The notes beneath the pieces are model-generated. The model had not been told where the DNA came from, did no database searches, and was given only the letters and a program-made list of their open reading frames with translations. From Candidatus Omnitrophota bacterium (GTDB taxonomy: Bacteria > Omnitrophota > Gorgyraeia > Gygaellales > Profunditerraquicolaceae): a stretch of DNA of 5,348 nucleotides. Every line of letters begins with the position of its first letter. Position 1 is the first letter of the stretch. Position numbers and translations under genes: made by a program. Below are positions 1-5,167 of this stretch, piece by piece. The stretch lies in NCBI GenBank assembly GCA_017995695.1, contig JAGOIJ010000116.1:1-5348 (forward strand), written 5' to 3'.

Positions 1-1
1 G

Positions 2-133
2 AATGAGTATTATCTTGATGATTTCCATTTAACTTTAGAAGGGCATCGTTTGTACGCGCAGGCGCTTTTCCCGTTTATTAAGGACATTGCGCAACAGGTG
101 ACTGCGCAAGCAACAGAAAATTCTCAACATTAA
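2..133 (+). CDS. SGNH/GDSL-family hydrolase, C-terminal end only
   Basis: Partial gene whose 5' part lies outside the window; 43 residues and a TAA stop are visible. The fragment begins NEYYLDDFHLTLEGHRLYAQ. The DxxHLTxxGH arrangement is the last conserved block of SGNH/GDSL hydrolases, where the Asp and His complete the Ser-Asp-His catalytic set. The helix after it (ALFPFIKDIA) matches the usual C-terminal end of these enzymes. The family cleaves or transfers acyl esters on lipids, sugars or peptidoglycan, but the substrate cannot be told from this tail. SGNH proteins often sit near carbamoyltransferase and surface-glycan genes such as those at the right end of this window, though other transcription units lie between. 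The Ser nucleophile and oxyanion residues are not visible, so the call rests on one motif. Confidence 0.72.
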   Translation, partial: NEYYLDDFHLTLEGHRLYAQALFPFIKDIAQQVTAQATENSQH

Positions 134-152
134 TACGCGCACAAAAAATGGT

Positions 153-181
153 TTGGGATTTTCTGGAGTTAGGGTTATAAT
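153..181 (+). promoter_or_regulatory. Sigma70-like promoter for the secreted surface protein gene
   Basis: TTGGGA (153-158) and TATAAT (176-181) are separated by exactly 17 bases. The -10 is perfect and the -35 matches 4 of 6 consensus bases. Transcription would begin near 188, leaving a leader of about 70 bases before the ATG at 262. A second TATAAT at 213-218 has no recognisable -35 but could be an alternative start. This is inferred from sequence alone. Confidence 0.55.
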
Positions 182-261
182 AACTTAGTACTATTCTTAA
201 AGTTTTTAGAAGTATAATAAGCGCAAGGTGATAAGGAAGCATCAAGAAAAAGGGAGCTGAA

Positions 262-1161
262 ATGATCAAATACCTGTGGTTTTGGTTGGGGTTAGTTTGG
301 ATAATACCTGTTTTTGCGCAGGAGCATATTACCATAGCTACCTATTATCCTTCTCCCATGGGGGAATATCTTGATTTGCGAGTCGCAGGTACATTGCGCT
401 TACGACAGGAGCCAACTGCAGCAACGTCAGCAAGGCTCGAATGGATAACGACTGACGCAACGCAATGGGTAATGGAACAACAGGGGGGGGATTTGCGATT
501 TTCTTCCTTAAGTGGCGGAACCTTTTATCCAGGACTTTCAATCAATCCTGAAACCGCATCTGACCAAGGTTTATTGCTTACGCAGGGTAGGGGATTTCCC
601 TTTGATATTGTTTTGCGCGGAGGTGCGGTTAACAATCAATTAGATGCCGGTGATGTTATATTTCAGACAGGCGCTGGAGCTGAACGAGCGCGCATCTGGT
701 CACACAATGGCAGCGATAATGAATTAAGGATGGGCACGTACCGAGCAGGATCGCCGCACGTTGATCTTATGATTGACCAAAATGGCAACACGGGGATCGG
801 TAGAAGCGATACTCGGGCGCAGCTTGATGTGGCTGGCGCAATAGGTATCGGCGATGAAGCAATACGGTGCACCCGTGCTAATGCAGGAGTGACCAGATTC
901 CATGATAATAAGCTTGAGGTATGCAGGGAAGATGATTCTGGCGACTGGAATTGGCTCGGGGTAGGTTCCTTATCTACAAGAATTACGCATGGTTCTTGTC
1001 CAGAGGGTTATAAACTTACCGGTGGTAGCTGCAGTTGTTCATCTCACGGTAGCTGTTTGGTGACTGTCAATGAGCCTTTTCGCAATGGGTGGCGTTGCTC
1101 AGGGCACACTACCGGAGGTGCTTCGATAACGACGTATGCTATTTGTTCAAGGATTGAGTGA
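262..1161 (+). CDS. Secreted Cys-rich surface protein, adhesin/tail-fibre-like (ATYYPSP family)
   Basis: 299-residue exported protein. Residues 1-19 form a signal peptide (hydrophobic core about 4-16, likely cleavage after VFA). The mature start EHITIATYYPSPMGEY carries a motif I associate with a large, uncharacterised exported family in Omnitrophota and related phyla. A Gly/Ser/Asn-rich, probably beta-rich region follows. GNTGIG (175-180) and QLDVAG (187-192) resemble a motif common in phage tail fibres and pilus-tip-like proteins. Near the C-terminus, C203 and C221 flank a segment like the usual 'C-x-N-x-G-x-x-R...C' module. Six more Cys follow (246, 257, 259, 265, 279, 295), in a context (CPEGYKLTGG, NGWRCSG, TYAICSR) that suggests a disulfide-bonded binding domain. 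The start is supported by GGAG at 253-256. A G8 run at 483-490 lies within the gene. Ligand and function are unknown. Confidence 0.85.
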   Translation: MIKYLWFWLGLVWIIPVFAQEHITIATYYPSPMGEYLDLRVAGTLRLRQEPTAATSARLEWITTDATQWVMEQQGGDLRFSSLSGGTFYPGLSINPETASDQGLLLTQGRGFPFDIVLRGGAVNNQLDAGDVIFQTGAGAERARIWSHNGSDNELRMGTYRAGSPHVDLMIDQNGNTGIGRSDTRAQLDVAGAIGIGDEAIRCTRANAGVTRFHDNKLEVCREDDSGDWNWLGVGSLSTRITHGSCPEGYKLTGGSCSCSSHGSCLVTVNEPFRNGWRCSGHTTGGASITTYAICSRIE

Positions 1162-1167
1162 TTTAGC

Positions 1168-1187
1168 TGCGGTAACCCGCACTGCGG
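1168..1187 (+). other. Short hairpin and direct repeat between genes
   Basis: TGCGG (1168-1172) and CCGCA (1177-1181) form a perfect 5-bp stem with a 4-base loop, just after the stop of the surface protein gene. CTGCGG occurs at 1167-1172 and again at 1182-1187, so the CCGCA arm has two possible partners, although the second pairing would leave a loop too tight to form. No T-run follows, so it is not an intrinsic terminator. It could be an mRNA stability element or chance. Confidence 0.25.
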
Positions 1188-1219
1188 ATTGTTCATAGTT
1201 GTTGATCAAGGAGGTATTG

Positions 1220-1561
1220 ATGAGAAGAATCTTTATAGTGATGGGTTTAGTTATATTCTTCGCCCAGGCGAGCTTTGCTCATCCACCTAGTAGAATCGAA
1301 ATTAATTTTAACAGCGAGACTTTGATGCTTACCGCCAAGATTACTCATCCGGTTGCGGATGCCGAAAGCCATCATATTAAGAAAGTCGACGTTGCTGTAA
1401 ACGGCAAGGAGATCCTGGAGCATAAGATTTCGAAACAGGATAACACAACGGATCAGTTGGTTGAGTATCGTATTCCTGATGCGAAATCAGGCGATAGAAT
1501 ATCTGTGGAAGGATATTGTAATATTTCAGGTAAGAATCAAGAGGAGATAACGATAGAGTAA
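1220..1561 (+). CDS. Small exported protein resembling superoxide reductase/SoxZ (Ig-like fold)
   Basis: 113-residue precursor with a signal peptide (core about 3-15, likely cleavage after ASFA, residue 20), giving a mature protein of about 93 residues. ITHPVADAESHHIKKVDV (41-58) and GYCNISG (98-104) line up by eye with the HPM...HxI and CN-x-HG segments of desulfoferrodoxin/neelaredoxin-type superoxide reductases. The HP...HxI...VNGK pattern also fits SoxZ, the sulfur-carrier partner with a related beta fold. Visible candidate ligands are H43, H51/H52 and C100. The usual second His after the Cys is replaced by S103, so reductase activity is uncertain. I chose the ATG at 1220 because AAGGAGGT (1208-1215) sits just upstream; a TTG at 1199 would put the Shine-Dalgarno inside the gene. 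The stop overlaps the next start by one base (TAATG), implying coupling with the DoxX gene. Confidence 0.72.
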   Translation: MRRIFIVMGLVIFFAQASFAHPPSRIEINFNSETLMLTAKITHPVADAESHHIKKVDVAVNGKEILEHKISKQDNTTDQLVEYRIPDAKSGDRISVEGYCNISGKNQEEITIE

Positions 1562-1950
1562 TGCTTCCTCGTATAGCGTTGACTATCCTGCAGGTGAGTC
1601 TCGGAGTGGTATTCTTTGTTTTTGGCATCGGAAAATTTCAAAATGATTATTGGGCGCGCACCATGGCTTCCATGGATATATTTCAACGCCTTCCTTGGAG
1701 CCCAGCCGTTTCGGTGATTATAGCCGGTATTATGGAGGTAGCCACTGGATTGGCACTTATGGTTGGTTTTCGACGAAGGCTCTTCGCTTTCATGGCTGCG
1801 ATTCAGCTTTTGATTATTCTTTTCCTTCTCAGTTTTCAGGAAATAAGAGATGTCGGGTTGTTTGGTTCTGCATTATTCTTAGCATGCTCAAAAGAGCCAG
1901 CGTTTGGGTTTGATTATGTGTGGAAGCGTTATGAATCGCGCAAGAAATAA
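1561..1950 (+). CDS. DoxX-family four-helix membrane protein
   Basis: 129-residue integral membrane protein. Four hydrophobic segments are visible at about 4-24, 48-69, 73-92 and 96-110, the usual DoxX/DoxD topology and length. Family-typical features are FGIGKF at the end of helix 1, GIMEVATGLALMVGF in helix 2 with its buried Glu (E59), and a basic RRR turn (71-73) before helix 3. The basic tail KRYESRKK suggests a cytoplasmic C-terminus. DoxX relatives include the quinone-reducing DoxD part of thiosulfate:quinone oxidoreductase and the mycobacterial DoxX that works with a superoxide dismutase. The start codon shares its A with the upstream stop, and the nearest purine-rich run (GAGGAG, 1541-1546) is about 14 bases away, so translation probably depends on ribosomes finishing the upstream gene. 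Pairing with an exported SOR/SoxZ-like protein suggests a redox role at the membrane. The family call is firm, the function inferred. Confidence 0.88.
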   Translation: MLPRIALTILQVSLGVVFFVFGIGKFQNDYWARTMASMDIFQRLPWSPAVSVIIAGIMEVATGLALMVGFRRRLFAFMAAIQLLIILFLLSFQEIRDVGLFGSALFLACSKEPAFGFDYVWKRYESRKK

Positions 1951-1962
1951 GTTTTGTCTTTG

Positions 1963-1971
1963 TGGTAGAAT
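1963..1971 (+). promoter_or_regulatory. Extended -10 promoter for the ACT protein unit
   Basis: TGGTAGAAT matches an extended -10 (TGn followed by TAGAAT, one mismatch from TATAAT), just after the DoxX stop. No good -35 lies 16-18 bases upstream, which is tolerated when the TG extension is present. Transcription would start near 1978, about 29 bases before the ATG at 2007. Inferred from sequence only. Confidence 0.42.
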
Positions 1972-2006
1972 CGTGCTGGGCAGCGCATCAGAGAGAGGAG
2001 AGTGCT

Positions 2007-2417
2007 ATGTTTAAGAGCGCAAAGTTAGGCAAGGAAATTGTGGTGACGGTGGCCAATAAGATCGGCGTACTTGCCGATATGACGAAAATCCTAGCAGATA
2101 GCGGTATTAATATGATGGCTGTGGCTGGGTTTGTCACGGGTGGCGAGGCAAAAATCATGCTTGTTGCCGCGGATAACCTTCGCGCAATCGATGCTTTAAG
2201 AAAGAGAAATTACAGCGCGATCAAAGAGAATGAGGTTGTTATTGTCGAGGTTGAAGATAAGGCTGGGGCTTTGCGCAATATTGCTGTAAAACTTGCCGGC
2301 GAAAGTATTGATATCAAGCATATCTATGGCACTAATTGTGGTTGCGGGGGGCCCGTCATGATTGTGTTTTCGACCACGGATAATGAGCGCGCTGTTGTTG
2401 CCCTCATGGCGCGATAA
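2007..2417 (+). CDS. Tandem ACT-domain protein with a C-terminal CGC motif
   Basis: 136-residue soluble protein made of two ACT-like repeats, about 10-72 and 76-136. Each shows the beta-alpha-beta start: VTVANKIGVLADMTKILADS and VEVEDKAGALRNIAVKLAGE. The Gly at the strand-helix turn (G20, G87), where ACT domains usually bind amino acids or other small ligands, is kept in both. No enzyme domain is attached, so a stand-alone sensor or regulator is likely. The second repeat has GTNCGCGGP (108-116), with two Cys (C111, C113) in the loop before the last strand. These are not typical of ACT domains and echo the Cys motif of the microprotein just downstream. The ATG at 2007 has AGGAG at 1996-2000, six bases away. 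An in-frame GTG at 1962 would add 15 unconserved-looking residues and overlap the promoter. The ligand is unknown. Confidence 0.85.
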   Translation: MFKSAKLGKEIVVTVANKIGVLADMTKILADSGINMMAVAGFVTGGEAKIMLVAADNLRAIDALRKRNYSAIKENEVVIVEVEDKAGALRNIAVKLAGESIDIKHIYGTNCGCGGPVMIVFSTTDNERAVVALMAR

Positions 2418-2418
2418 A

Positions 2419-2425
2419 AAGGAGG
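2419..2425 (+). promoter_or_regulatory. Strong ribosome binding site for the 18-codon gene
   Basis: An AAGGAGGT-type Shine-Dalgarno lies 7 bases before the ATG at 2432, right after the ACT gene stop (2415-2417). It is as close to consensus as any in the window, and it is the main reason to accept the tiny gene that follows. Confidence 0.75.
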
Positions 2426-2431
2426 TTTCAT

Positions 2432-2488
2432 ATGTGCGGAAGCTGTGGTTGTAGGCCAAAGAAAAAGGCGAAGAAAAAGAAGAAATAG
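2432..2488 (+). CDS. 18-residue Cys-rich, poly-Lys microprotein
   Basis: Reading from the ATG gives MCGSCGCRPKKKAKKKKK and a TAG stop. The N-terminal half has three Cys in a CxxCxC arrangement, which could bind a metal (Zn, Fe-S or Cu) or form mixed thiols. The C-terminal half is almost all Lys (8 of the last 9 residues), which would favour binding to nucleic acid, acidic protein or membrane surface. Support comes from the strong Shine-Dalgarno, the 14-base gap after the ACT gene and the terminator that closes the unit shortly after. It is below the size limit of most gene finders, so it would normally be missed. I do not recognise a named family. Cys residues shared with the ACT protein (NCGCGG) hint that the two work together, which is inference. 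It could instead be a leader-type peptide whose translation matters more than its product. Confidence 0.68.
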   Translation: MCGSCGCRPKKKAKKKKK

Positions 2489-2503
2489 TTAATGCGGCGA
2501 TAA

Positions 2504-2523
2504 TGGTAGCGTATAGCTAGCCA
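2504..2523 (+). other. Hairpin just upstream of the terminator
   Basis: TGGTAGC (2504-2510) pairs with GCTA (2516-2519) and CCA (2521-2523), giving seven base pairs with one bulged G (2520) and a GTATA loop. It sits 15 bases after the microprotein stop and 4 bases before the terminator stem. It may stabilise the mRNA 3' end or belong to a small structured 3' UTR. Confidence 0.4.
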
Positions 2524-2526
2524 TAC

Positions 2527-2563
2527 GGGGAGCTCTTTTTAGCAACACGACGCTCCCCTTTTT
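2527..2563 (+). terminator. Intrinsic terminator closing the ACT/microprotein unit
   Basis: GGGGAGC (2527-2533) and GCTCCCC (2552-2558) form a perfect 7-bp GC-rich stem with an 18-base loop, followed at once by TTTTT (2559-2563). This is the classic Rho-independent layout. It separates the ACT unit from the radical SAM gene at 2612, which therefore needs its own promoter or read-through. Confidence 0.82.
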
Positions 2564-2611
2564 AATCCCTCGCTAAAATCCTCAGTCAAAACCTTAAGAG
2601 TCAGAAGTCGT

Positions 2612-4048
2612 ATGAAGGATATAAAGAATATTTTATTAATCCGCACTACGAATCAGGAAAAAATTATTCCACCGCTTGGTTTGTTGTATGTTGCAAGCGC
2701 AATTCGAGCGTGGAGTAGAAATCATCCCTGCACTATACGAATAGTCGATTTTACTGCAGAGAGGCTTGATGCAAATAGTTTTGTGCGTATAGTGCAGGAA
2801 TTCGCTCCGGATATCGTTGGTCTTAGTTCCCTTGATAGCGAGTATGCGCAATTTAAAAGGATATCATTGTTGGTGAGGGAAGCTGCGCCAAATAGCACTC
2901 TTATAGCGGGGGGGCCTTTAGCGAGCAACTATTATGCCGATATTTTAAGAAATGGCCTGGCTGATTTCATGGTTATTGGCGAGGGTGAGGTGACCATAGT
3001 TGAGTTGTTGGAGTCTTTGAAGCGGGGTGATGGTTTTCAAGCTGTTTCCGGCATCGCGTTTAAGAAAGATAAGGATATCGTCCAAACTGCTCCCCGCGCG
3101 TTGATCCAAGATCTTAATGAGATTAATTTTCCTGCTTGGGATTTGATAGACCTGCAACGTTATGCTGGATTTTACAATTGGAACGGTATCTTGCGCGAGA
3201 AGTATCATGCCCCCATTATGACCTCGCGGGGATGCGTGTATCATTGTATCTATTGCCATAATTTTTTCGGAAAAAAGGTGCGGATGAGAACCGTAGAGAA
3301 TCTATTGGCCGAGATCAAGCTATTGAATGAGCGTTTCGGCGTTAAAGAATTTCATTTTATCGATGATTTTTTCAATTTTGACTTAGAGAGGGTAAAAGAT
3401 ATTTGCAGGGCAATAATTGCATGCGGGTTAAAGATCAAGATAGCTTTTCCCAATGCTATTAGGGCGGATCGTATGGATGAGGAAGCGCTGGTGCTCCTTA
3501 AAAAGGCGGGCGCCTATAAGATTAATTACGCGATTGAGACAGCAAGCCCGCGCCTGCAGACACTGATCCATAAGAACCTTGACCTCAAGAAAGCAAGGAG
3601 CATCATTGAGTTAACATCAAGAAAAGGGATCATTGCGTTTGGTTTCTTTATGTTTGGTTTTCCGACTGAAACAATCGAGGAGATGAAAGAGACTATTTCC
3701 TATGCTGTAGCCTCCAGGCTCGATAATGCCAGATTTTTTAAGGTCGTTGTGCATAAGAATACTGAAATCGAGAAGCTCACAAAGCGAGAATATTCAATAG
3801 AGCATTTCGATAATTGCGAGGATGTTGATTATTACGGCCATTTGACGAATTTCAGTGATGTTCCTACGGCGCTGCTTAATAACATTATTCTTGAAGCCCA
3901 CTGGAAATTCTATCTAAGGCCCGGAAGGATCTTCAGGCTGTTTGTAAAATACCGTAACCCATGGGACGTATTGGCGAGGCTTTTTAATGTACTTTCATTA
4001 GTTTATTTGAATAGGATTACCGCTGACGATACTAATACGTTTTACTAG
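2612..4048 (+). CDS. Cobalamin-binding-type radical SAM protein
   Basis: 478-residue cytoplasmic enzyme with two domains. Residues 1-135 fit the B12-binding Rossmann-like domain of class B radical SAM proteins: IIPPLGLLYVASAIR (18-32), IVDFTAE (44-50), PDIVGLSS (66-73), AGGP (99-102) and VIGEGE (121-126). The DxHxxG cobalamin His motif is absent, as in many class B members. The radical SAM core has CVYHCIYC (C208, C212, C215) for the 4Fe-4S cluster, IDD (250-252), IETAS (308-312) and FMFGFPTET (346-354). The C-terminal part (about 400-478) is unassigned and basic. Relatives methylate unactivated carbons or phosphorus or rearrange rings; the substrate here is unknown. Ribosome binding is weak (AAGAG at 2596-2600 or AGAAG at 2603-2607). 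It opens a run with a methyltransferase and a carbamoyltransferase, suggesting a modified natural product or glycan. Confidence 0.92.
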   Translation: MKDIKNILLIRTTNQEKIIPPLGLLYVASAIRAWSRNHPCTIRIVDFTAERLDANSFVRIVQEFAPDIVGLSSLDSEYAQFKRISLLVREAAPNSTLIAGGPLASNYYADILRNGLADFMVIGEGEVTIVELLESLKRGDGFQAVSGIAFKKDKDIVQTAPRALIQDLNEINFPAWDLIDLQRYAGFYNWNGILREKYHAPIMTSRGCVYHCIYCHNFFGKKVRMRTVENLLAEIKLLNERFGVKEFHFIDDFFNFDLERVKDICRAIIACGLKIKIAFPNAIRADRMDEEALVLLKKAGAYKINYAIETASPRLQTLIHKNLDLKKARSIIELTSRKGIIAFGFFMFGFPTETIEEMKETISYAVASRLDNARFFKVVVHKNTEIEKLTKREYSIEHFDNCEDVDYYGHLTNFSDVPTALLNNIILEAHWKFYLRPGRIFRLFVKYRNPWDVLARLFNVLSLVYLNRITADDTNTFY

Positions 4049-4098
4049 AGAGTCGGTTTGAAAGGGTTTTAAGACATAGTGGGCTGGAGAGTAAAGCG

Positions 4099-4308
4099 AT
4101 GGGCGTTATGTTGAATACCATGTTTGTGCTAATTAAGCATTTTCAAACCGCGGCATTAGTCAATATTTTCTATTTCTTTGTAATGCCATTATTTTCTTTT
4201 GTTAGACTATTCGATCCTCTGGGCAAGCGATTAACGTCTAAGGGAACATTTTTCAAGAGGCGCAAGGCTCAAGGAAGCAACATAGAAGATTATAAGCACC
4301 CTTTTTAG
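4099..4308 (+). CDS. Small single-helix protein resembling the SxtJ C-terminus
   Basis: 69 residues with one hydrophobic segment at about 16-37 (AALVNIFYFFVMPLFSFVRL), then a basic, probably cytoplasmic tail. FYFFVMPLFSFVRLFDPLGK, TFFKRR and the YKHPF ending resemble, from memory, the last part of SxtJ-family membrane proteins and similar short proteins encoded beside NodU/CmcH carbamoyltransferases ('...tPhgllhRLhgkDPL...yW.pR...QF'). Full SxtJ proteins are about twice as long with two or three helices, so this is a short form or a remnant. GGAG at 4086-4089, nine bases before the ATG at 4099, supports this start. A later ATG at 4108 lies too far from it. The reading frame is intact and spacing to the neighbours is tight (50 and 40 bases), which argues for a working gene. 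The biochemical role of the family is not established; a membrane anchor or scaffold for the carbamoyltransferase is a guess. Confidence 0.66.
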   Translation: MGVMLNTMFVLIKHFQTAALVNIFYFFVMPLFSFVRLFDPLGKRLTSKGTFFKRRKAQGSNIEDYKHPF

Positions 4309-4348
4309 TGATTTCTGGGGATCAAGATAACATATCAGGAAGTAATAA

Positions 4349-5167
4349 ATGCAACCCGACACCTTGATGGTTAATTCCGTAGAAGATTTTTATCGCCGTT
4401 TTCCTTTTCCTTGGTTTGATCTTACCAAATTCAATCAGAGGAGTGATCTCATAAAACATGCTTCGCAGTATGCCAGGATGATTTATATGAACATTCCTTT
4501 TGGCAAAGAAATAGCAGATGTTGGCTGCGGCACCGGTCAGCTTGCTTGTTTATTAAGCTTGAAAGCTTCGCGAGTTGACGGAATCGATTTTTCCCAGGCT
4601 TCTATTGAAAAGGCTGCTTCTCTAAGGGATCGTTTAGGAATACGGAATCTCGACTTACATGTGGTCGATATCCTTAAGGACTTAGGGGCATGGCCAAAGC
4701 GCTATGACGTTGTGTTCTGCAATGGCGTCTTGCATCATTTAAGCGATCCCGAAGCAGGGGTTGTCAATTTGTGTGGCCTGCTGAAGAGCGGTTCTTATGT
4801 GGTGATTGGTTATTACAATACCTTTGGGCGATTCATTAAGAACGTGAGTAGGAAATTCCGGGTTTTGCCTGATAAGGAAACGCAAGATAAGCAGGCGCTG
4901 CATTGGCATTTAGATCAAGAGTGCCATCCTCATGAAGTTACCTTTACTCATGGCGATGTCATGAGATGGTTTAATAAATGCAATATCGAATATTGTAGTT
5001 CAATGCCGCCCATTGAACATTTTCATTGCTCTACTTTGTTCACCAGGCCCTTTAGGGTTACGCAAAAACAAGTTTCTTTGTTCAAGCGATTCTTTGTGCA
5101 GCTTTCTTGGGTTTGGAGTTTACGATCAAGCGGCGGATATTCTGTTATTGTCGGGAGAAAACGTTAA
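4349..5167 (+). CDS. Class I SAM-dependent methyltransferase
   Basis: 272-residue soluble methyltransferase. Motif I is IADVGCGTGQLA (55-66), the acidic ribose-binding residue is D80 (GIDFS), motif II-like VVDI lies at 105-108, and DVVFCNGVLHHLSDP (120-134) is the typical motif IV region with a following strand VVIGYYN (151-157). The N-terminal VEDFYRRFPFPWFD (11-24) and later HLDQECHPHEVTFTHGDVMR (187-206) match, from memory, a subgroup found beside carbamoyltransferase and surface-glycan genes, where 'DQxxHPxE...T...VxxWF' is a hallmark. The methyl acceptor is unknown; a sugar hydroxyl or an intermediate made with the neighbouring radical SAM enzyme is plausible. AGGAAG (4337-4342) supports the ATG start. 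The TAA stop abuts the TTG start of the next gene, indicating tight co-translation. Confidence 0.9.
   Translation: MQPDTLMVNSVEDFYRRFPFPWFDLTKFNQRSDLIKHASQYARMIYMNIPFGKEIADVGCGTGQLACLLSLKASRVDGIDFSQASIEKAASLRDRLGIRNLDLHVVDILKDLGAWPKRYDVVFCNGVLHHLSDPEAGVVNLCGLLKSGSYVVIGYYNTFGRFIKNVSRKFRVLPDKETQDKQALHWHLDQECHPHEVTFTHGDVMRWFNKCNIEYCSSMPPIEHFHCSTLFTRPFRVTQKQVSLFKRFFVQLSWVWSLRSSGGYSVIVGRKR

Noticed and set aside
78..335. Minus-strand open frame across the gap before the surface protein gene
   Set aside because: It has no ribosome binding site or recognisable family, and it is antisense to both the SGNH tail and the signal peptide region.
1168..1181. Hairpin considered as a terminator after the surface protein gene
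   Set aside because: The stem is only 5 bp and no T-run follows.
1199..1219. TTG start that would extend the SOR/SoxZ-like protein by seven residues
   Set aside because: The AAGGAGGT at 1208-1215 lies inside this extension and is well placed for the ATG at 1220, which also gives a clean signal peptide.
1650..1913. Plus-strand open frame in another frame inside the DoxX gene
   Set aside because: It has no ribosome binding site and its translation has no family features, while the overlapping DoxX frame has clear membrane helices and motifs.
1962..2006. GTG start that would extend the ACT protein by 15 residues
   Set aside because: It has no ribosome binding site, overlaps the proposed promoter, and the added residues do not look like part of an ACT domain. 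AGGAG at 1996-2000 fits the ATG at 2007.
2196..2459. Minus-strand open frame covering the ACT gene end and the microprotein
   Set aside because: It is antisense to a well-supported gene, crosses a strong + strand ribosome binding site, and shows no motif.
2574..2579. TAAAAT considered as a -10 box for the radical SAM gene
   Set aside because: There is no TG extension and no -35-like hexamer at a suitable distance (the region falls in the terminator), so the promoter of this gene remains unidentified.
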